From: Prevotella sp. tc2-28
Lineage (GTDB): Bacteria > Bacteroidota > Bacteroidia > Bacteroidales > Bacteroidaceae
Direction: 5' to 3'
NCBI RefSeq assembly: GCF_900107705.1
Contig: NZ_FNRE01000006.1
Coordinates: 124,001 to 188,000 of the forward strand
DNA length: 64,000 bases
The number at the start of each line of letters is the position of its first letter. Position 1 is the first letter of the stretch. The notes under the pieces are model-generated. The model saw only the letters and a list, made by a program, of their open reading frames with translations, was not told the DNA's origin and did no database searches. The translations under genes were made by a program, and so were the position numbers. Shown in pieces: positions 41,492 to 52,037 of the stretch.

Positions 41492-42277
41492 ATGAAAAGA
41501 TACGCCTTATTTTTCGACATCGACGGCACACTGGTCAGCTTCAAGACGCATGAGATACCACCTTCAACCATTCTGGCCTTGACACAGGCTAAGGCCAATG
41601 GTCATCGTGTCTACATTGCAACTGGTCGCCCACCCATCATCATTACGAACCTGGGAGCTATTGAGCATCTCATAGATGGATACATCACGACTAACGGTGC
41701 CTATTGCTTTGTCGGCAACGAGACGGTTGCATGTCAGCCCATCGCTAAAAATGACGTGCTGACAATTGTCAACGACGCTCAGGAAAAAGGCTATAGCCTC
41801 ATCGTCGTGGGACGACGCGATGTTGCAGTGCTCGACCCTACAGGCGATGTGCAGCGTATCTTCCAACAGATGCTGGCAGTGAAGAACCTGGACAAGGCAT
41901 CGCCCCTGGAAAAGGTGCTTGAGCAGGACATCATGCAGATGACACCGTTCTTTCCAGCCGATTACGAACGTCAACTGATGGCCCGATTGCCTCAATGCAT
42001 CTCTGGTCGCTGGCATCCGGAGTTTACGGATATTACAGCCAACGGAGCTGATAAAGGCAAGGGTATTCTGGCTATTGCCCAACACGATGGACTTGACGCC
42101 AGCCATACCATTGCCTTTGGCGACGGAGGCAACGACACGTCCATGATTCTGCAAGCGGGTATTGGCATCGCTATGGGAAATGCCATCGACGAATTGAAAC
42201 AACAAGCCGATTACGTTACCACATCAGTTGATGACGACGGCGTACTGAATGCCCTCCGCCATTTCGGCATCATCTGA
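41492..42277 (+). CDS. Cof-type HAD-family hydrolase
   Basis: 261 residues from the Met at 41492; a Met at 41474 is possible. HAD motifs: nucleophile RYALFFDIDGTLVSF, motif II VYIATGRPP, motif III lysine in NGADKGKGILAIA, motif IV TIAFGDGGNDTSMI, plus IGIAMGNAIDELKQQADYVT. A class IIB cap places it among Cof/YbjI sugar-phosphate phosphatases. Substrate unknown. TACCTTTG box at 41459-41466. Confidence 0.92.
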   Translation: MKRYALFFDIDGTLVSFKTHEIPPSTILALTQAKANGHRVYIATGRPPIIITNLGAIEHLIDGYITTNGAYCFVGNETVACQPIAKNDVLTIVNDAQEKGYSLIVVGRRDVAVLDPTGDVQRIFQQMLAVKNLDKASPLEKVLEQDIMQMTPFFPADYERQLMARLPQCISGRWHPEFTDITANGADKGKGILAIAQHDGLDASHTIAFGDGGNDTSMILQAGIGIAMGNAIDELKQQADYVTTSVDDDGVLNALRHFGII

Positions 42278-42302
42278 GCAAACCTTATATAACAGAAAGA
42301 GA

Positions 42303-42755
42303 CTACTTCTGCAGAATCTGTTCGGCATGCTCCTTGGTCTTCACCTGCTTGCCAGCAAATATCTGTTCGATGATACCCTCTTCATTAATAATAAAGGTAG
42401 TGCGGATGGTACCCTCAGTCTTCTTGCCATACATCACCTTCTCGCCCCAGGCACCCATTGCCTGCAACAACGTCTTATCGACATCAGCAATCAAAGGGAA
42501 AGGCAATGCGTGCTTCTCCTTGAACTTGACGTGCGAGGCCGCCGAGTCCCTGCTCACGCCTACCACCTCATAGCCTGCACCTTGCAGTTCGCCGTAGTGG
42601 TCGCGCAGACTGCAAGCCTCAGCCGTACAACCACTGGTATTGTCCTTCGGGTAGAAGTACAATACCAGTTTACGGCCTTTATAATCACTCAGACGGATAT
42701 CCCGTCCCTGCTCGTCCTTGCCCAGAATCTCGGGCGCCTTATCTCCAATGTTCAT
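42303..42755 (-). CDS. bcp: Thioredoxin-dependent peroxiredoxin, Bcp type
   Basis: 150 residues: MNIGDKAPEILGKDEQGRDI, LVLYFYPKDNTSGCTAEACS with both cysteines of the atypical Bcp centre, VVGVSRDSAASHVKFKEKHA and LPFPLIADVDKTLLQAMGAW. Reduces hydroperoxides using thioredoxin, in the cytoplasm. It lies downstream of, and 15 bp from, a frameshifted gene. Confidence 0.94.
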   Translation of the reverse strand: MNIGDKAPEILGKDEQGRDIRLSDYKGRKLVLYFYPKDNTSGCTAEACSLRDHYGELQGAGYEVVGVSRDSAASHVKFKEKHALPFPLIADVDKTLLQAMGAWGEKVMYGKKTEGTIRTTFIINEEGIIEQIFAGKQVKTKEHAEQILQK

Positions 42756-42770
42756 TACTACAATTACTAT

Positions 42771-43237
42771 TTATTTCTTCAGCATTTTTTTGCCATGGTG
42801 GATAACGATACCCTTGAAGTCGGCATTGACGCGCTGACCGGCCAGGTTGTAGTAACCATCGTCAGTCTTAGCGTCTGAAACCAGAATGGTATTGATACCT
42901 GTGGTAGTACCCTTGACGATGAGCGCATCGGGCAGGTTGGTGGCTCCATAGGTTGGTACGAAACAGCCACGGAACGACTGGTAGGCAGGGTTGGTGTTCT
43001 TCTCAAACTTCGTACCGTCGGCTTGATGGTTGTCGACTGCAAACCTTTGGGATTGAACTCCTTAAACGCCAGACCGTCGACCTTGTGCGGATTGGCAGCG
43101 ATGGCGACCTGCTTGGTGGCCAGCACCTCCTTGCCCCTTTGGTCCTTAGTAACCCAGATATAGTAGGTTCCTTCCTTTTCAGGGGTGAATTTGGTCACCT
43201 CGACGTGGGTAGCATTTTTCAGGGCTGTGATACGCAT
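42771..43237 (-). pseudogene. Frameshifted remnant of a secreted protein with a C-terminal sorting-like tail
   Basis: From ATG 43237 the frame gives a beta-domain-like segment (VTKFTPEKEGTYYIWVTKDQ, GLAFKEFNPKG). Near 43020-43045 the sensible frame changes: the other minus frame then reads FEKNTNPAYQSFRGCFVPTY, DALIVKGTTTGINTI, GYYNLAGQRVNADFKGIVI and ends LKK at 42771. The tail resembles the YNLxGQRV...GIVI..G ending of many secreted Prevotella proteins. No signal peptide remains. A frameshifted fragment is the simplest reading. Confidence 0.6.
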
Positions 43238-43324
43238 TAGTATTTTTGTTCATATTGATTGTGCAAAAATAAAATAAATATTTTAAACTGCAATGAAAAC
43301 GGAGTAAAATCGAGAAAAAAGCAG

Positions 43325-43332
43325 TACTTTTG
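43325..43332 (+). promoter_or_regulatory. -7 box of the msrA-esterase gene
   Basis: TACTTTTG, 31 nt before the ATG at 43364; a minus-strand TATTTTTG at 43264-43271 points the other way. Confidence 0.55.
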
Positions 43333-43357
43333 CAGTCGGAAATAACATTAAGACTAA

Positions 43358-45034
<1,677 letters not shown>

Positions 45035-45101
45035 TCACTAACAATCGCTGACAAGAGGACCATTGTCTGCTGGAGATAGATTACAGTCATATTGTAAACC
45101 A

Positions 45102-45440
45102 TCATACCCCTTCCAGTTCCCAAAGGTGCCGCTGCATATCCACATGTCCATTAGGCTTAAAAGCCACACCTTCCGTTTCCAACAATATCCGCTGACGACT
45201 CCATCCTGGTGCCGTACGTCCCTCCTTGTTCACCACCCGATGACATGGCAGATGCTCTGCCCCAGGCGTATATCTCAATGTCCGTCCCACCATCCTCGCA
45301 TGACTTGGCCATCCTGCCAATACTGCTATATGTCCGTAGGTCATTACCATGCCACGAGGAATCTGCGCGACAATGTCCAGCACATCTTTGCAAAACCTCC
45401 TCGCCTGCTCTGCCGTCATTCTGTCAGGATAGTCCTTCAT
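45102..45440 (-). CDS. MGMT-family DNA-alkyl repair or Atl-like protein
   Basis: 112 residues, covering only the C-terminal DNA-binding/active-site domain of the Ada/Ogt family: CKDVLDIVAQIPRGMVMTYG, HIAVLAGWPSHARMVGRTLR, HLPCHRVVNKEGR. The PCHRV motif keeps the acceptor cysteine that alkyltransferase-like proteins (PWHRV) lack, although the length is that of Atl proteins. It may be a minimal alkyltransferase or a damage-recognition factor. Confidence 0.85.
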   Translation of the reverse strand: MKDYPDRMTAEQARRFCKDVLDIVAQIPRGMVMTYGHIAVLAGWPSHARMVGRTLRYTPGAEHLPCHRVVNKEGRTAPGWSRQRILLETEGVAFKPNGHVDMQRHLWELEGV

Positions 45441-45859
45441 ACCTTTTGCTTATTTATTAGTCTTGCTTTACCCGGATGAGTTTGCATTGCAAAACTACAA
45501 TATTTTTTTGATAAGAACAAATAATCTTGCTACTCGCTCGAAATAGTTCGCATGCCAAAGCAAGAACGGGATGTAAGAACAAGAAAATCATCATCACCAT
45601 TTAGAGTCCCTGATCTAGCAAGGTTGTAAAAATTTTCTCATCCTTAAAACCTTTCCCTAGAATCGTGTTTTTGCAGCTATACTATTCAACTCTTTCCCGT
45701 TCACTAAGAAATTTTTGTTACGTAGTTATGCCGCAATTTTTGATGTATATTGTCATTTTTGTATCTATGATGCAAATGTACGGTTTTTTTGTGATATATG
45801 CAAATTGTCAACTTTCGTGGTTCACTTCATGTTTGATACACCCTCATTTTCAGTATTTA
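45441..45859. other. AT-rich intergenic region, no gene supported
   Basis: 420 bp of low-GC sequence. I see only short A/T runs and a GCATGCCAAAGCAAGAA stretch close to GCTTGCCAAAGCAAGAA at 20360-20376. No ORF with a recognisable product. Confidence 0.4.
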
Positions 45860-46438
45860 CTATCTCACATATTCCTTATGCACAGTCCTATCCGACATCT
45901 GTACTATGTTAATGCCCTTTTGCGGTTCATTCAATTTTTGTCCTGAAATATTGTATCTGGCTATTTCGGTAACTCCCCCTTCAGACGTGACAGACATCTC
46001 CTTAACAGAAGTAGCAGACGTATCCTCATAACTATCATCATATATATAAACTCTTGGTTTTAACGCTGAACCCCCATTATAATTACCGCCTTCAAAAGCC
46101 CTCTGGGAGATATATTTCACCGTAGAAGGAATATAGATATAACTAGGATATTGATAAATAGATACACATCCGTCAAATGCTTCTGGACCAATGACTTCTG
46201 CACCTGATAATACTACAAACGTCTTGTTTTCTATATCACCATTTACCTGTATAAAAACCTTCCCATCCTTAGAATACAAACCCGTAGACTTATAGATTTT
46301 TCCATCAATCGTTGCAACAGCTGTTTTAACGGCAAATCCGTCAGGACTATAGATATAACCCTTATCGGTAATTACACTTTGTGAATGCATTGTCGTTACA
46401 AAACATATAAATAACGTTGTTAATAATGACTTTTTCAT
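45860..46438 (-). CDS. Secreted BspA-like LRR protein with C-terminal sorting-like tail
   Basis: 192 residues: signal peptide (LLTTLFICFVTTMHSQ), two BspA-type leucine-rich units (KTFVVLSGAEVIGPEAFDGC, YIYIPSTVKYISQRAFEGG) and a tail ARYNISGQKLNEPQKGINIV followed by a basic end, like type IX secretion type A tails. Short for the family. Probably surface-attached or secreted; possible adhesin-like role is inferred from the family only. Base composition is AT-rich relative to neighbours. Confidence 0.75.
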   Translation of the reverse strand: MKKSLLTTLFICFVTTMHSQSVITDKGYIYSPDGFAVKTAVATIDGKIYKSTGLYSKDGKVFIQVNGDIENKTFVVLSGAEVIGPEAFDGCVSIYQYPSYIYIPSTVKYISQRAFEGGNYNGGSALKPRVYIYDDSYEDTSATSVKEMSVTSEGGVTEIARYNISGQKLNEPQKGINIVQMSDRTVHKEYVR

Positions 46439-46906
46439 AAGCTTAATTAATTAAAAGGCGCGCACCATTCGATGCTTATCAAATCTCTGGCACCGCCAAG
46501 TAGCCATATACAACAACAAGCACAGAACAATCCACACCTTATGAGCGTGAACTTACTGCAACTTGTTCTTGTTGTATCGAAGTTTTGGCGGTTTCGAGAT
46601 TTAAGAACAAGAGCTGAAAGCTCAAATCTTATGTATAAGTACGCGCTCGACCCTAAGGTCGCTTTGCGCAGCAAAGAACAGAAACGCTAATCTGTAAGTT
46701 AATAATTTGATTTTGATAATTAATCTCTGTGACCCTGCGAAGCTGAACCTCGGCAGAATGGGTCTGGTAAGCGTTAGTTCTATCGTTTATGTCATCGGCA
46801 ATTAAGTTTTAAAGGGTTAAACATATATCTGAGGGCAAAATTACGAAAACTTTTTGAATTAAGGGACATTGTTGGGGAAAAATTGTAACTTTGCGGTAGA
46901 ATTGAT
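46439..46906. other. Intergenic region rich in inverted repeats before the RAYT gene
   Basis: A long imperfect hairpin can form between 46481-46516 and 46569-46602 (paired blocks AAATCTC/GAGATTT, ACCGCCAA/TTGGCGGT and ATACAACAA/TTGTTGTAT). Short perfect hairpins follow: GAGCT-GAA-AGCTC (46611-46623), CGACC/GGTCG (46648-46661), CTTTGC/GCAAAG (46662-46676), and GACCC/GGGTC around 46731-46764. This may be a MITE-like element, a REP nest or a structured RNA; no known family was recognised. Confidence 0.4.
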
Positions 46907-47920
46907 ATGGACAGAAAGACCTTTGAGAGCCAAAAGCCGTTCGCTGGCGAGAAGAAACCCTCGATGCAACGACGCTGTGTAGACAATGACTACACGGCTC
47001 GACGGATATATATGGTGACAATGGTGACGGAAGGGCGCAAACCGCTGTTCGGCTGTGTGATGGGGCATAGTGAGGCCGTAGAGTCGTCACCAGAAGCACC
47101 TCGTGTTGCACTGTCGCCATTAGGAGAGGCTGTCAGAGAGATATGGCAGACGATAGAGAGCCATCATCCGGAAATCAAAGTGATAGCCCTGCAGATGATG
47201 CCCGACCATCTGCATGCTGTGCTTTTTGTCACCAAGAAGATGGAGAAGCCGTTGGGGAAAGTGCTGTTAGGCGTGAAGCAAGCTTGCAACCAGGCGTTCC
47301 GTAGGGTGATGCCGGTGGGGGTTGTTGCTGTGGCACAGCAACATGCTGGACGGAGGCGCGAGAACGGACTGCTGTTTGCCAGGGGCTTTAACGACGAGAT
47401 ACTGCTGAGGGAGGGACAGATGGAGCGATGGCTGGCCTATCTGAAGGACAACCCTCGCCGACTGCTGATGAAGCGCGAGAATCCTGAATTGTTTAGGGTG
47501 CAGCGAGGACTGGTGTATGCAGGAATGAGTTTCTCGGCAATTGGTAATCGATTTTTGTTGGAAAAGCCATTGAAACTGCAAGTACAATGTTCGAGAAGCA
47601 TCAGCGAGGAGGAACTGAAAGCAAAGACAGATGACTGTCTGAGGGCAGCACGGCAAGGGGCTGTGTTGGTTTCGCCCGCTATCTCGAGAGGTGAGAAGGT
47701 CATTATGCGTGCCGCTTTCGAGGAGGGATTGCCTCTCATATATTTGCAAGAGAATGGTTTTACGGATTTGGCTAAGCCTGGAGGTAAGCGCATGGATGCC
47801 TGCGCCAGAGGGCAACTGCTGATATTGGCTCCTTGGGAGCACCATAATGAGAAGCTAACGATTAAGAGAGGACAATGCCTGGCGCTGAACGAGATGGCGA
47901 GAGCCATTTGCGAGGGGTAA
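46907..47920 (+). CDS. REP-associated (RAYT-type) Y1 transposase with C-terminal Rossmann-like extension
   Basis: 337 residues. Y1/HUH features: YTARRIYMVTMVTEGRKPLF, the metal-binding HxH in MMPDHLHAVLFVTKKMEKPL, and the nucleophile Tyr region RWLAYLKDNPRRLLMKRENP. RAYTs are single-copy relatives of IS200 transposases linked to REP palindromes. From about residue 215 there is an extra domain (GAVLVSPAISRGEKVIMRAA, GLPLIYLQENGF, ARGQLLILAPWEH, IKRGQCLALNEMARAIC) that resembles DprA/SLOG Rossmann segments. An exact 30-bp stretch with a 19-bp palindrome lies inside the gene (47324-47353) and again just after it (47933-47962). Confidence 0.8.
   Translation: MDRKTFESQKPFAGEKKPSMQRRCVDNDYTARRIYMVTMVTEGRKPLFGCVMGHSEAVESSPEAPRVALSPLGEAVREIWQTIESHHPEIKVIALQMMPDHLHAVLFVTKKMEKPLGKVLLGVKQACNQAFRRVMPVGVVAVAQQHAGRRRENGLLFARGFNDEILLREGQMERWLAYLKDNPRRLLMKRENPELFRVQRGLVYAGMSFSAIGNRFLLEKPLKLQVQCSRSISEEELKAKTDDCLRAARQGAVLVSPAISRGEKVIMRAAFEEGLPLIYLQENGFTDLAKPGGKRMDACARGQLLILAPWEHHNEKLTIKRGQCLALNEMARAICEG
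47324..47353. repeat. REP-like palindrome copy inside the RAYT gene
   Basis: GTTGCTGTGGCACAGCAAC (9-bp arms around one base) followed by ATGCTGGACGG. Translated in frame as part of VVAVAQQHAGR. Confidence 0.75.
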
Positions 47921-47932
47921 GCGTTTGAGTGT

Positions 47933-47962
47933 GTTGCTGTGGCACAGCAACATGCTGGACGG
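47933..47962. repeat. REP-like palindrome copy downstream of the RAYT gene
   Basis: Identical over 30 bp to 47324-47353, starting 12 bp after the RAYT stop. Confidence 0.8.
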
Positions 47963-47976
47963 TGGAAGCAGGAAAA

Positions 47977-48009
47977 AAGAGCACCGCAAGAGGGACTTGC
48001 GGTGCTCTT
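47977..48009. terminator. Bidirectional terminator between the RAYT gene and sdhB
   Basis: Perfect 14-bp stem AAGAGCACCGCAAG/CTTGCGGTGCTCTT with a 5-nt loop; minus-strand T run after it. Confidence 0.9.
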
Positions 48010-48031
48010 ATAATAGATAAGGTGTCGATAC

Positions 48032-48790
48032 TTAGTCGGCCAGCTTTGCCTTGATCATCTCGCGGTTCAGGCGGGCGATGTTGGCGATGGTCTCGTTCTT
48101 CGGGCATACAGCCTCACAGGCACGAGTGTTGGTGCAGTTACCGAAGCCGAGCTCGTCCATCTTGGCAATCATGTTCTTCACACGACGGGCAGCCTCTACG
48201 CGACCCTGGGGAAGCAGGGCGAGCTGAGAGACCTTAGACGATACGAAGAGCATGGCAGAGCCGTTCTTACAAGCTGCTACGCATGCGCCACAGCCGATGC
48301 AAGAAGCGCAATCCATAGCCTCGTCAGCGTCCTCCTTAGGAATCAGAATAGCGTTGGCATCCTGTGCCTGACCGGTACGGATAGTGGTATAGCCACCAGC
48401 CTGGATAATCTTATCGAAGGCGTTGCGGTCTACCATACAGTCCTTGATGACGGGGAAGGCTGCTGAGCGCCAAGGCTCAACAGTGATGACGTCGCCATCG
48501 TTGAAGCGACGCATGTAGAGCTGACAGGTGGTAGCACCACGCTCGGTCAAGCCGTGAGGCGTACCGTTGATGTAGAGTGAGCACATACCGCAGATACCCT
48601 CGCGGCAGTCGTGATCGAACACGAAAGGCTCCTTGCCTTCATTAATCAGTTCCTCGTTCAGGATATCGAGCATCTCCAGGAAGGAGGTGTCGTCGGGGAT
48701 GTCGTGCATCTCGTGCGTATCGAAGTGACCCGCATCTTTCGGACCATTCTGACGCCAAAATTTAATGGTGAATGAAATATTCTTTGCCAT
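48032..48790 (-). CDS. sdhB: Succinate dehydrogenase/fumarate reductase iron-sulfur subunit
   Basis: 252 residues. The 2Fe-2S ligands are in [19 protein letters not shown]; the 4Fe-4S/3Fe-4S ligands are in [20 protein letters not shown] and [15 protein letters not shown]. Carries electrons between the flavoprotein and the membrane cytochrome b. Last gene of sdhCAB, 5 bp after sdhA, followed by a strong terminator. In anaerobic Bacteroidales this complex works mainly as fumarate reductase. Confidence 0.95.
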   Translation of the reverse strand: MAKNISFTIKFWRQNGPKDAGHFDTHEMHDIPDDTSFLEMLDILNEELINEGKEPFVFDHDCREGICGMCSLYINGTPHGLTERGATTCQLYMRRFNDGDVITVEPWRSAAFPVIKDCMVDRNAFDKIIQAGGYTTIRTGQAQDANAILIPKEDADEAMDCASCIGCGACVAACKNGSAMLFVSSKVSQLALLPQGRVEAARRVKNMIAKMDELGFGNCTNTRACEAVCPKNETIANIARLNREMIKAKLAD

Positions 48791-48795
48791 AGTCT

Positions 48796-50775
48796 TTAAT
48801 TCTTATAATTACGGGTTTGTACTTTGATAGCTTCATATTCAAGGGGTTCCTTAATCAGAGTTGGCTCGTTGCCCTTGCCCTGATACTCCCAGCAGCCTAC
48901 GTAGAAGTAGTTCTCGTCGTCGCGCTTAGCCTCGCCTTCCTCTGTCTGGTACTCCTCGCGGAAGTGACCACCGCAAGACTCGTTACGAGAGAGGGCGTCG
49001 AAGGCTACGAGCTGACCCATGGTGAAGAAGTCACGCAGGTGGATAGCTTTGTCGAGCTCGACGTTCAGACCTTCCTTAGTGCCAGGAACGAAGAGGTTGG
49101 TATCGAACTCCTTCTCGAGCTCGTGCATCTTCTTCAGACCCGTCTTCAGACCCTCAGCGGTGCGACCCATACCTACATACTCCCACATGATGTGACCGAG
49201 CTCCTTGTGGATAGAGTCAACAGAACGCTTACCCTTGATGTTGAGCAGACGTGTGAGCTCAGCGTCAACGGCTTTCTCAGCTTCAATGAACTCAGGCAGA
49301 TCGGTAGAAACCTTTGGCCATACAGCCTGATCGGCCAGATAGTTCTGGATGGTGTAAGGCAGTACGAAGTAACCGTCGGCCAAGCCCTGCATCAGCGCAG
49401 AAGCACCCAGACGGTTGGCACCGTGGTCAGAGAAGTTACACTCACCGATAGCGAACAGGCCGGGGATAGTAGTCTGCAGCTCGTAGTCAACCCAGATACC
49501 ACCCATGGTGTAGTGGATAGCGGGATAGATCATCATGGGCTTGTAGTACTTCACGCCATTGATCTCGTTGGCTACGTCGCCGGGGAATACGTCGGTGATC
49601 TCCTCGTACATCTCGAACAGGTTGCCATAGCGCTGCATGATCACATCGATGCCCAGACGGTTGATAGACTCAGAGAAGTCGAGGAACACGGCCAGACCGG
49701 TGTTGTTCACGCCGAAGCCCTTGTCGCAGCGCTCTTTAGCGGCACGAGAGGCCACGTCACGGGGAACGAGGTTACCGAAGGCAGGATAACGGCGCTCCAG
49801 ATAGTAGTCGCGATCCTCCTCGGGAATCTCCCAACCCTGCTTGGTACCAGCCTGCAGAGCCTTGGCGTCCTCAATCTTCTTGGGAACCCAGATACGACCG
49901 TCGTTACGCAGCGACTCAGACATCAGCGTCAGCTTAGACTGCTTGTCGCCATGAACGGGGATACAGGTGGGGTGAATCTGAACGTATGAAGGATTAGCAA
50001 AGTATGCACCCTTACGATAGCACTGGACAGCAGCGGTACAGTTACAGCCCATAGCGTTGGTAGAGAGGAAGTAGGTGTTACCATATCCACCAGTAGCGAT
50101 AACCACAGCGTTGGCGCTGAAACGCTCCAGCTTACCGGTAACGAGGTTCTTGGCGATAATACCACGAGCGCGGCCGTCAACAATCACCACGTCTTCCATC
50201 TCGTAACGGGTGTAGAGCTTAACCTTACCGGCATTTACCTGACAGCTCAGTGAGCTATAGGCACCCAGCAGCAGCTGCTGACCGGTCTGACCCTTAGCGT
50301 AGAATGTACGGCTTACCTGAGCACCACCGAATGAACGGTTAGCCAGCATACCACCGTACTCACGGGCAAAGGGAACGCCCTGAGCTACGCACTGGTCGAT
50401 AATATTGTTTGATACCTCAGCCAGACGATAAACGTTGGCCTCGCGAGCACGATAGTCACCACCCTTTACAGTATCATAGAACAGACGATAGACAGAGTCA
50501 CCATCGTTCTGATAGCACTTGGCGGCGTTGATACCACCCTGAGCGGCGATAGAGTGAGCGCGACGGGGAGAGTCCTGAATACACAGGTTGATGACGTTGA
50601 AGCCCATCTCACCGAGTGAAGCAGCTGCAGAAGCACCAGCCAGACCGGTACCTACCACAATCACGTCGAGCTTCAGCTTGTTCTTGGGGTTAACCAAGCG
50701 CTGGTGAGCCTTATATTCCTTCCATTTCTCAGGTACTGGACCTGCGGGAATCTTTGAATCTAATACTTTTGCCAT
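48796..50775 (-). CDS. sdhA: Succinate dehydrogenase/fumarate reductase flavoprotein subunit
   Basis: 659 residues from the Met at 50775. FAD-binding [20 protein letters not shown], the [13 protein letters not shown] loop with the flavin-linked His, catalytic region [12 protein letters not shown], and [40 protein letters not shown]. Long version typical of type B enzymes from Bacteroidetes. Interconverts fumarate and succinate on the cytoplasmic face. Confidence 0.96.
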   Translation of the reverse strand: MAKVLDSKIPAGPVPEKWKEYKAHQRLVNPKNKLKLDVIVVGTGLAGASAAASLGEMGFNVINLCIQDSPRRAHSIAAQGGINAAKCYQNDGDSVYRLFYDTVKGGDYRAREANVYRLAEVSNNIIDQCVAQGVPFAREYGGMLANRSFGGAQVSRTFYAKGQTGQQLLLGAYSSLSCQVNAGKVKLYTRYEMEDVVIVDGRARGIIAKNLVTGKLERFSANAVVIATGGYGNTYFLSTNAMGCNCTAAVQCYRKGAYFANPSYVQIHPTCIPVHGDKQSKLTLMSESLRNDGRIWVPKKIEDAKALQAGTKQGWEIPEEDRDYYLERRYPAFGNLVPRDVASRAAKERCDKGFGVNNTGLAVFLDFSESINRLGIDVIMQRYGNLFEMYEEITDVFPGDVANEINGVKYYKPMMIYPAIHYTMGGIWVDYELQTTIPGLFAIGECNFSDHGANRLGASALMQGLADGYFVLPYTIQNYLADQAVWPKVSTDLPEFIEAEKAVDAELTRLLNIKGKRSVDSIHKELGHIMWEYVGMGRTAEGLKTGLKKMHELEKEFDTNLFVPGTKEGLNVELDKAIHLRDFFTMGQLVAFDALSRNESCGGHFREEYQTEEGEAKRDDENYFYVGCWEYQGKGNEPTLIKEPLEYEAIKVQTRNYKN

Positions 50776-50804
50776 AACTTTCAAAGTAATTTAAGGTTTA
50801 ACAA

Positions 50805-51506
50805 TTAGCAGCAGCCTGCATAGCAATAGAGGCTCGGAGCCAACTTGAAGGCGAAAGCCAGCACTACTACCAGGAAGCCCAGCATCAGCAGGGTGGTGTA
50901 GATGAAGCCAATGACCTTCCAACGGCAGAACCAGATCTTACCACTGACACCCAAAGTCTGCATAGCACTCCAGAAGCCGTGAGTCAGGTGGAACCAGATA
51001 GCGCACAGCCAGATGACATAGAGCACAACATAGACAGGATTGCTGAAGGTGTCGATGATGAAGGCAAAACCGTCAGAGGGCAGGTGACCTGCACTGAAGC
51101 CTACGATTTCGGCAAACATCATGTTGTACCAGAAGTTGAACAGGTGGAGCAACAAGCCCAGGAGGATAATGATACCCAGCACGAGCATGTTCTTAGATGC
51201 CCACTCTACCTTGCCCGGATTAACCTCCGTAGCAATAGCATAACGATTGTCACCGCGAGCCTTACGGTTCTGAGCCGTCAGGATGAACGCAAAGACAATG
51301 TGAATGACAGCAAGGGCAGCCAGACCGATAGTAGCCACTACAGCATACCAGTTGGCACCCAGCAATTCGCAAATCATGTTGTAAGCCTCGCCAGAGAAAA
51401 GCGCAACAATGTTCATGGCGCAATGGAACGTCAAGAACAGAATCAGCGCAATACCCGTTACGGACATTACAACCTTACGACCAATTGATGAATTGATTAA
51501 CCACAT
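50805..51506 (-). CDS. sdhC: Succinate dehydrogenase/fumarate reductase cytochrome b subunit
   Basis: 233 residues with five predicted membrane helices (ALILFLTFHCAMNIVALFSG, AALAVIHIVFAFILTAQNRK, MLVLGIIILLGLLLHLFNFW, VVLYVIWLCAIWFHLTHGFW, TLLMLGFLVVVLAFAFKL). Histidines in FHCAMN, IHIVF, LHLFNF and FHLTHGF are the expected haem b ligands of the diheme type B family. Quinone-reactive membrane anchor. First gene of sdhCAB. Confidence 0.93.
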   Translation of the reverse strand: MWLINSSIGRKVVMSVTGIALILFLTFHCAMNIVALFSGEAYNMICELLGANWYAVVATIGLAALAVIHIVFAFILTAQNRKARGDNRYAIATEVNPGKVEWASKNMLVLGIIILLGLLLHLFNFWYNMMFAEIVGFSAGHLPSDGFAFIIDTFSNPVYVVLYVIWLCAIWFHLTHGFWSAMQTLGVSGKIWFCRWKVIGFIYTTLLMLGFLVVVLAFAFKLAPSLYCYAGCC

Positions 51507-51644
51507 AAAATATTGAATTAAAAATTAAAAATAAATACCAAATAATAAGTACGCATGCGCACTATGGGGCTACAAATGTACTACAAAATTATGAAATCCG
51601 CAAACGTTTTCGTTAGAAAATGTACTATTTATACAAAATATGAT

Positions 51645-51652
51645 TATCTTTG
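51645..51652 (+). promoter_or_regulatory. -7 box of yraN
   Basis: TATCTTTG, 22 nt before the ATG at 51675. Confidence 0.55.
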
Positions 51653-51674
51653 TAGTCCAAAAACAACAAATAAT

Positions 51675-52037
51675 ATGGCTGTACACAATGAATTAGGAAC
51701 ATGGGGCGAGGAGGTGGCTGCACAGTATCTGACGAAAAAAGGCTACACCATCGTCGAGCGCGACTGGAAGTCAGGGCATCGTGATATTGACATCATCGCC
51801 CTCAAGGACGACATCGTTGTCTTTGTGGAAGTGAAGACGCGTCGTAACAACTATTTCGGTGAGCCAGAAGATGCTGTCGACTTTATGAAACTGCGTAACT
51901 TACGGACAGCCATCAACCATTATATCAAATACAAGAACATCGGTCAAGAGATACGCTTCGACGTCGTTTCCGTCATCGGAACACCAGAAGAAGGAACACC
52001 GGAAATCAATCATTTCGAAGATATCCCGATGTACTAA
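51675..52037 (+). CDS. yraN: UPF0102/YraN family nuclease-fold protein
   Basis: 120 residues from the Met at 51675: NELGTWGEEVAAQYLTKKGY, DWKSGHRDIDIIALKDDIVV, FVEVKTRRNNYFGEPEDAVD and LRNLRTAINHYIKYK. The D-x(n)-ExK pattern is that of PD-(D/E)xK nucleases; the cellular role is not established. An in-frame upstream extension crosses the promoter box. Its end overlaps the convergent transporter gene by 4 bp. Confidence 0.93.
   Translation: MAVHNELGTWGEEVAAQYLTKKGYTIVERDWKSGHRDIDIIALKDDIVVFVEVKTRRNNYFGEPEDAVDFMKLRNLRTAINHYIKYKNIGQEIRFDVVSVIGTPEEGTPEINHFEDIPMY

Noticed and set aside
46447..46674. 75-codon Cys-rich minus-strand frame before the RAYT gene
   Set aside because: It spans the inverted-repeat region; composition follows the hairpins and there is no start context.
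48817..49989. 390-codon plus-strand frame opposite sdhA
   Set aside because: Complement of a conserved flavoprotein.
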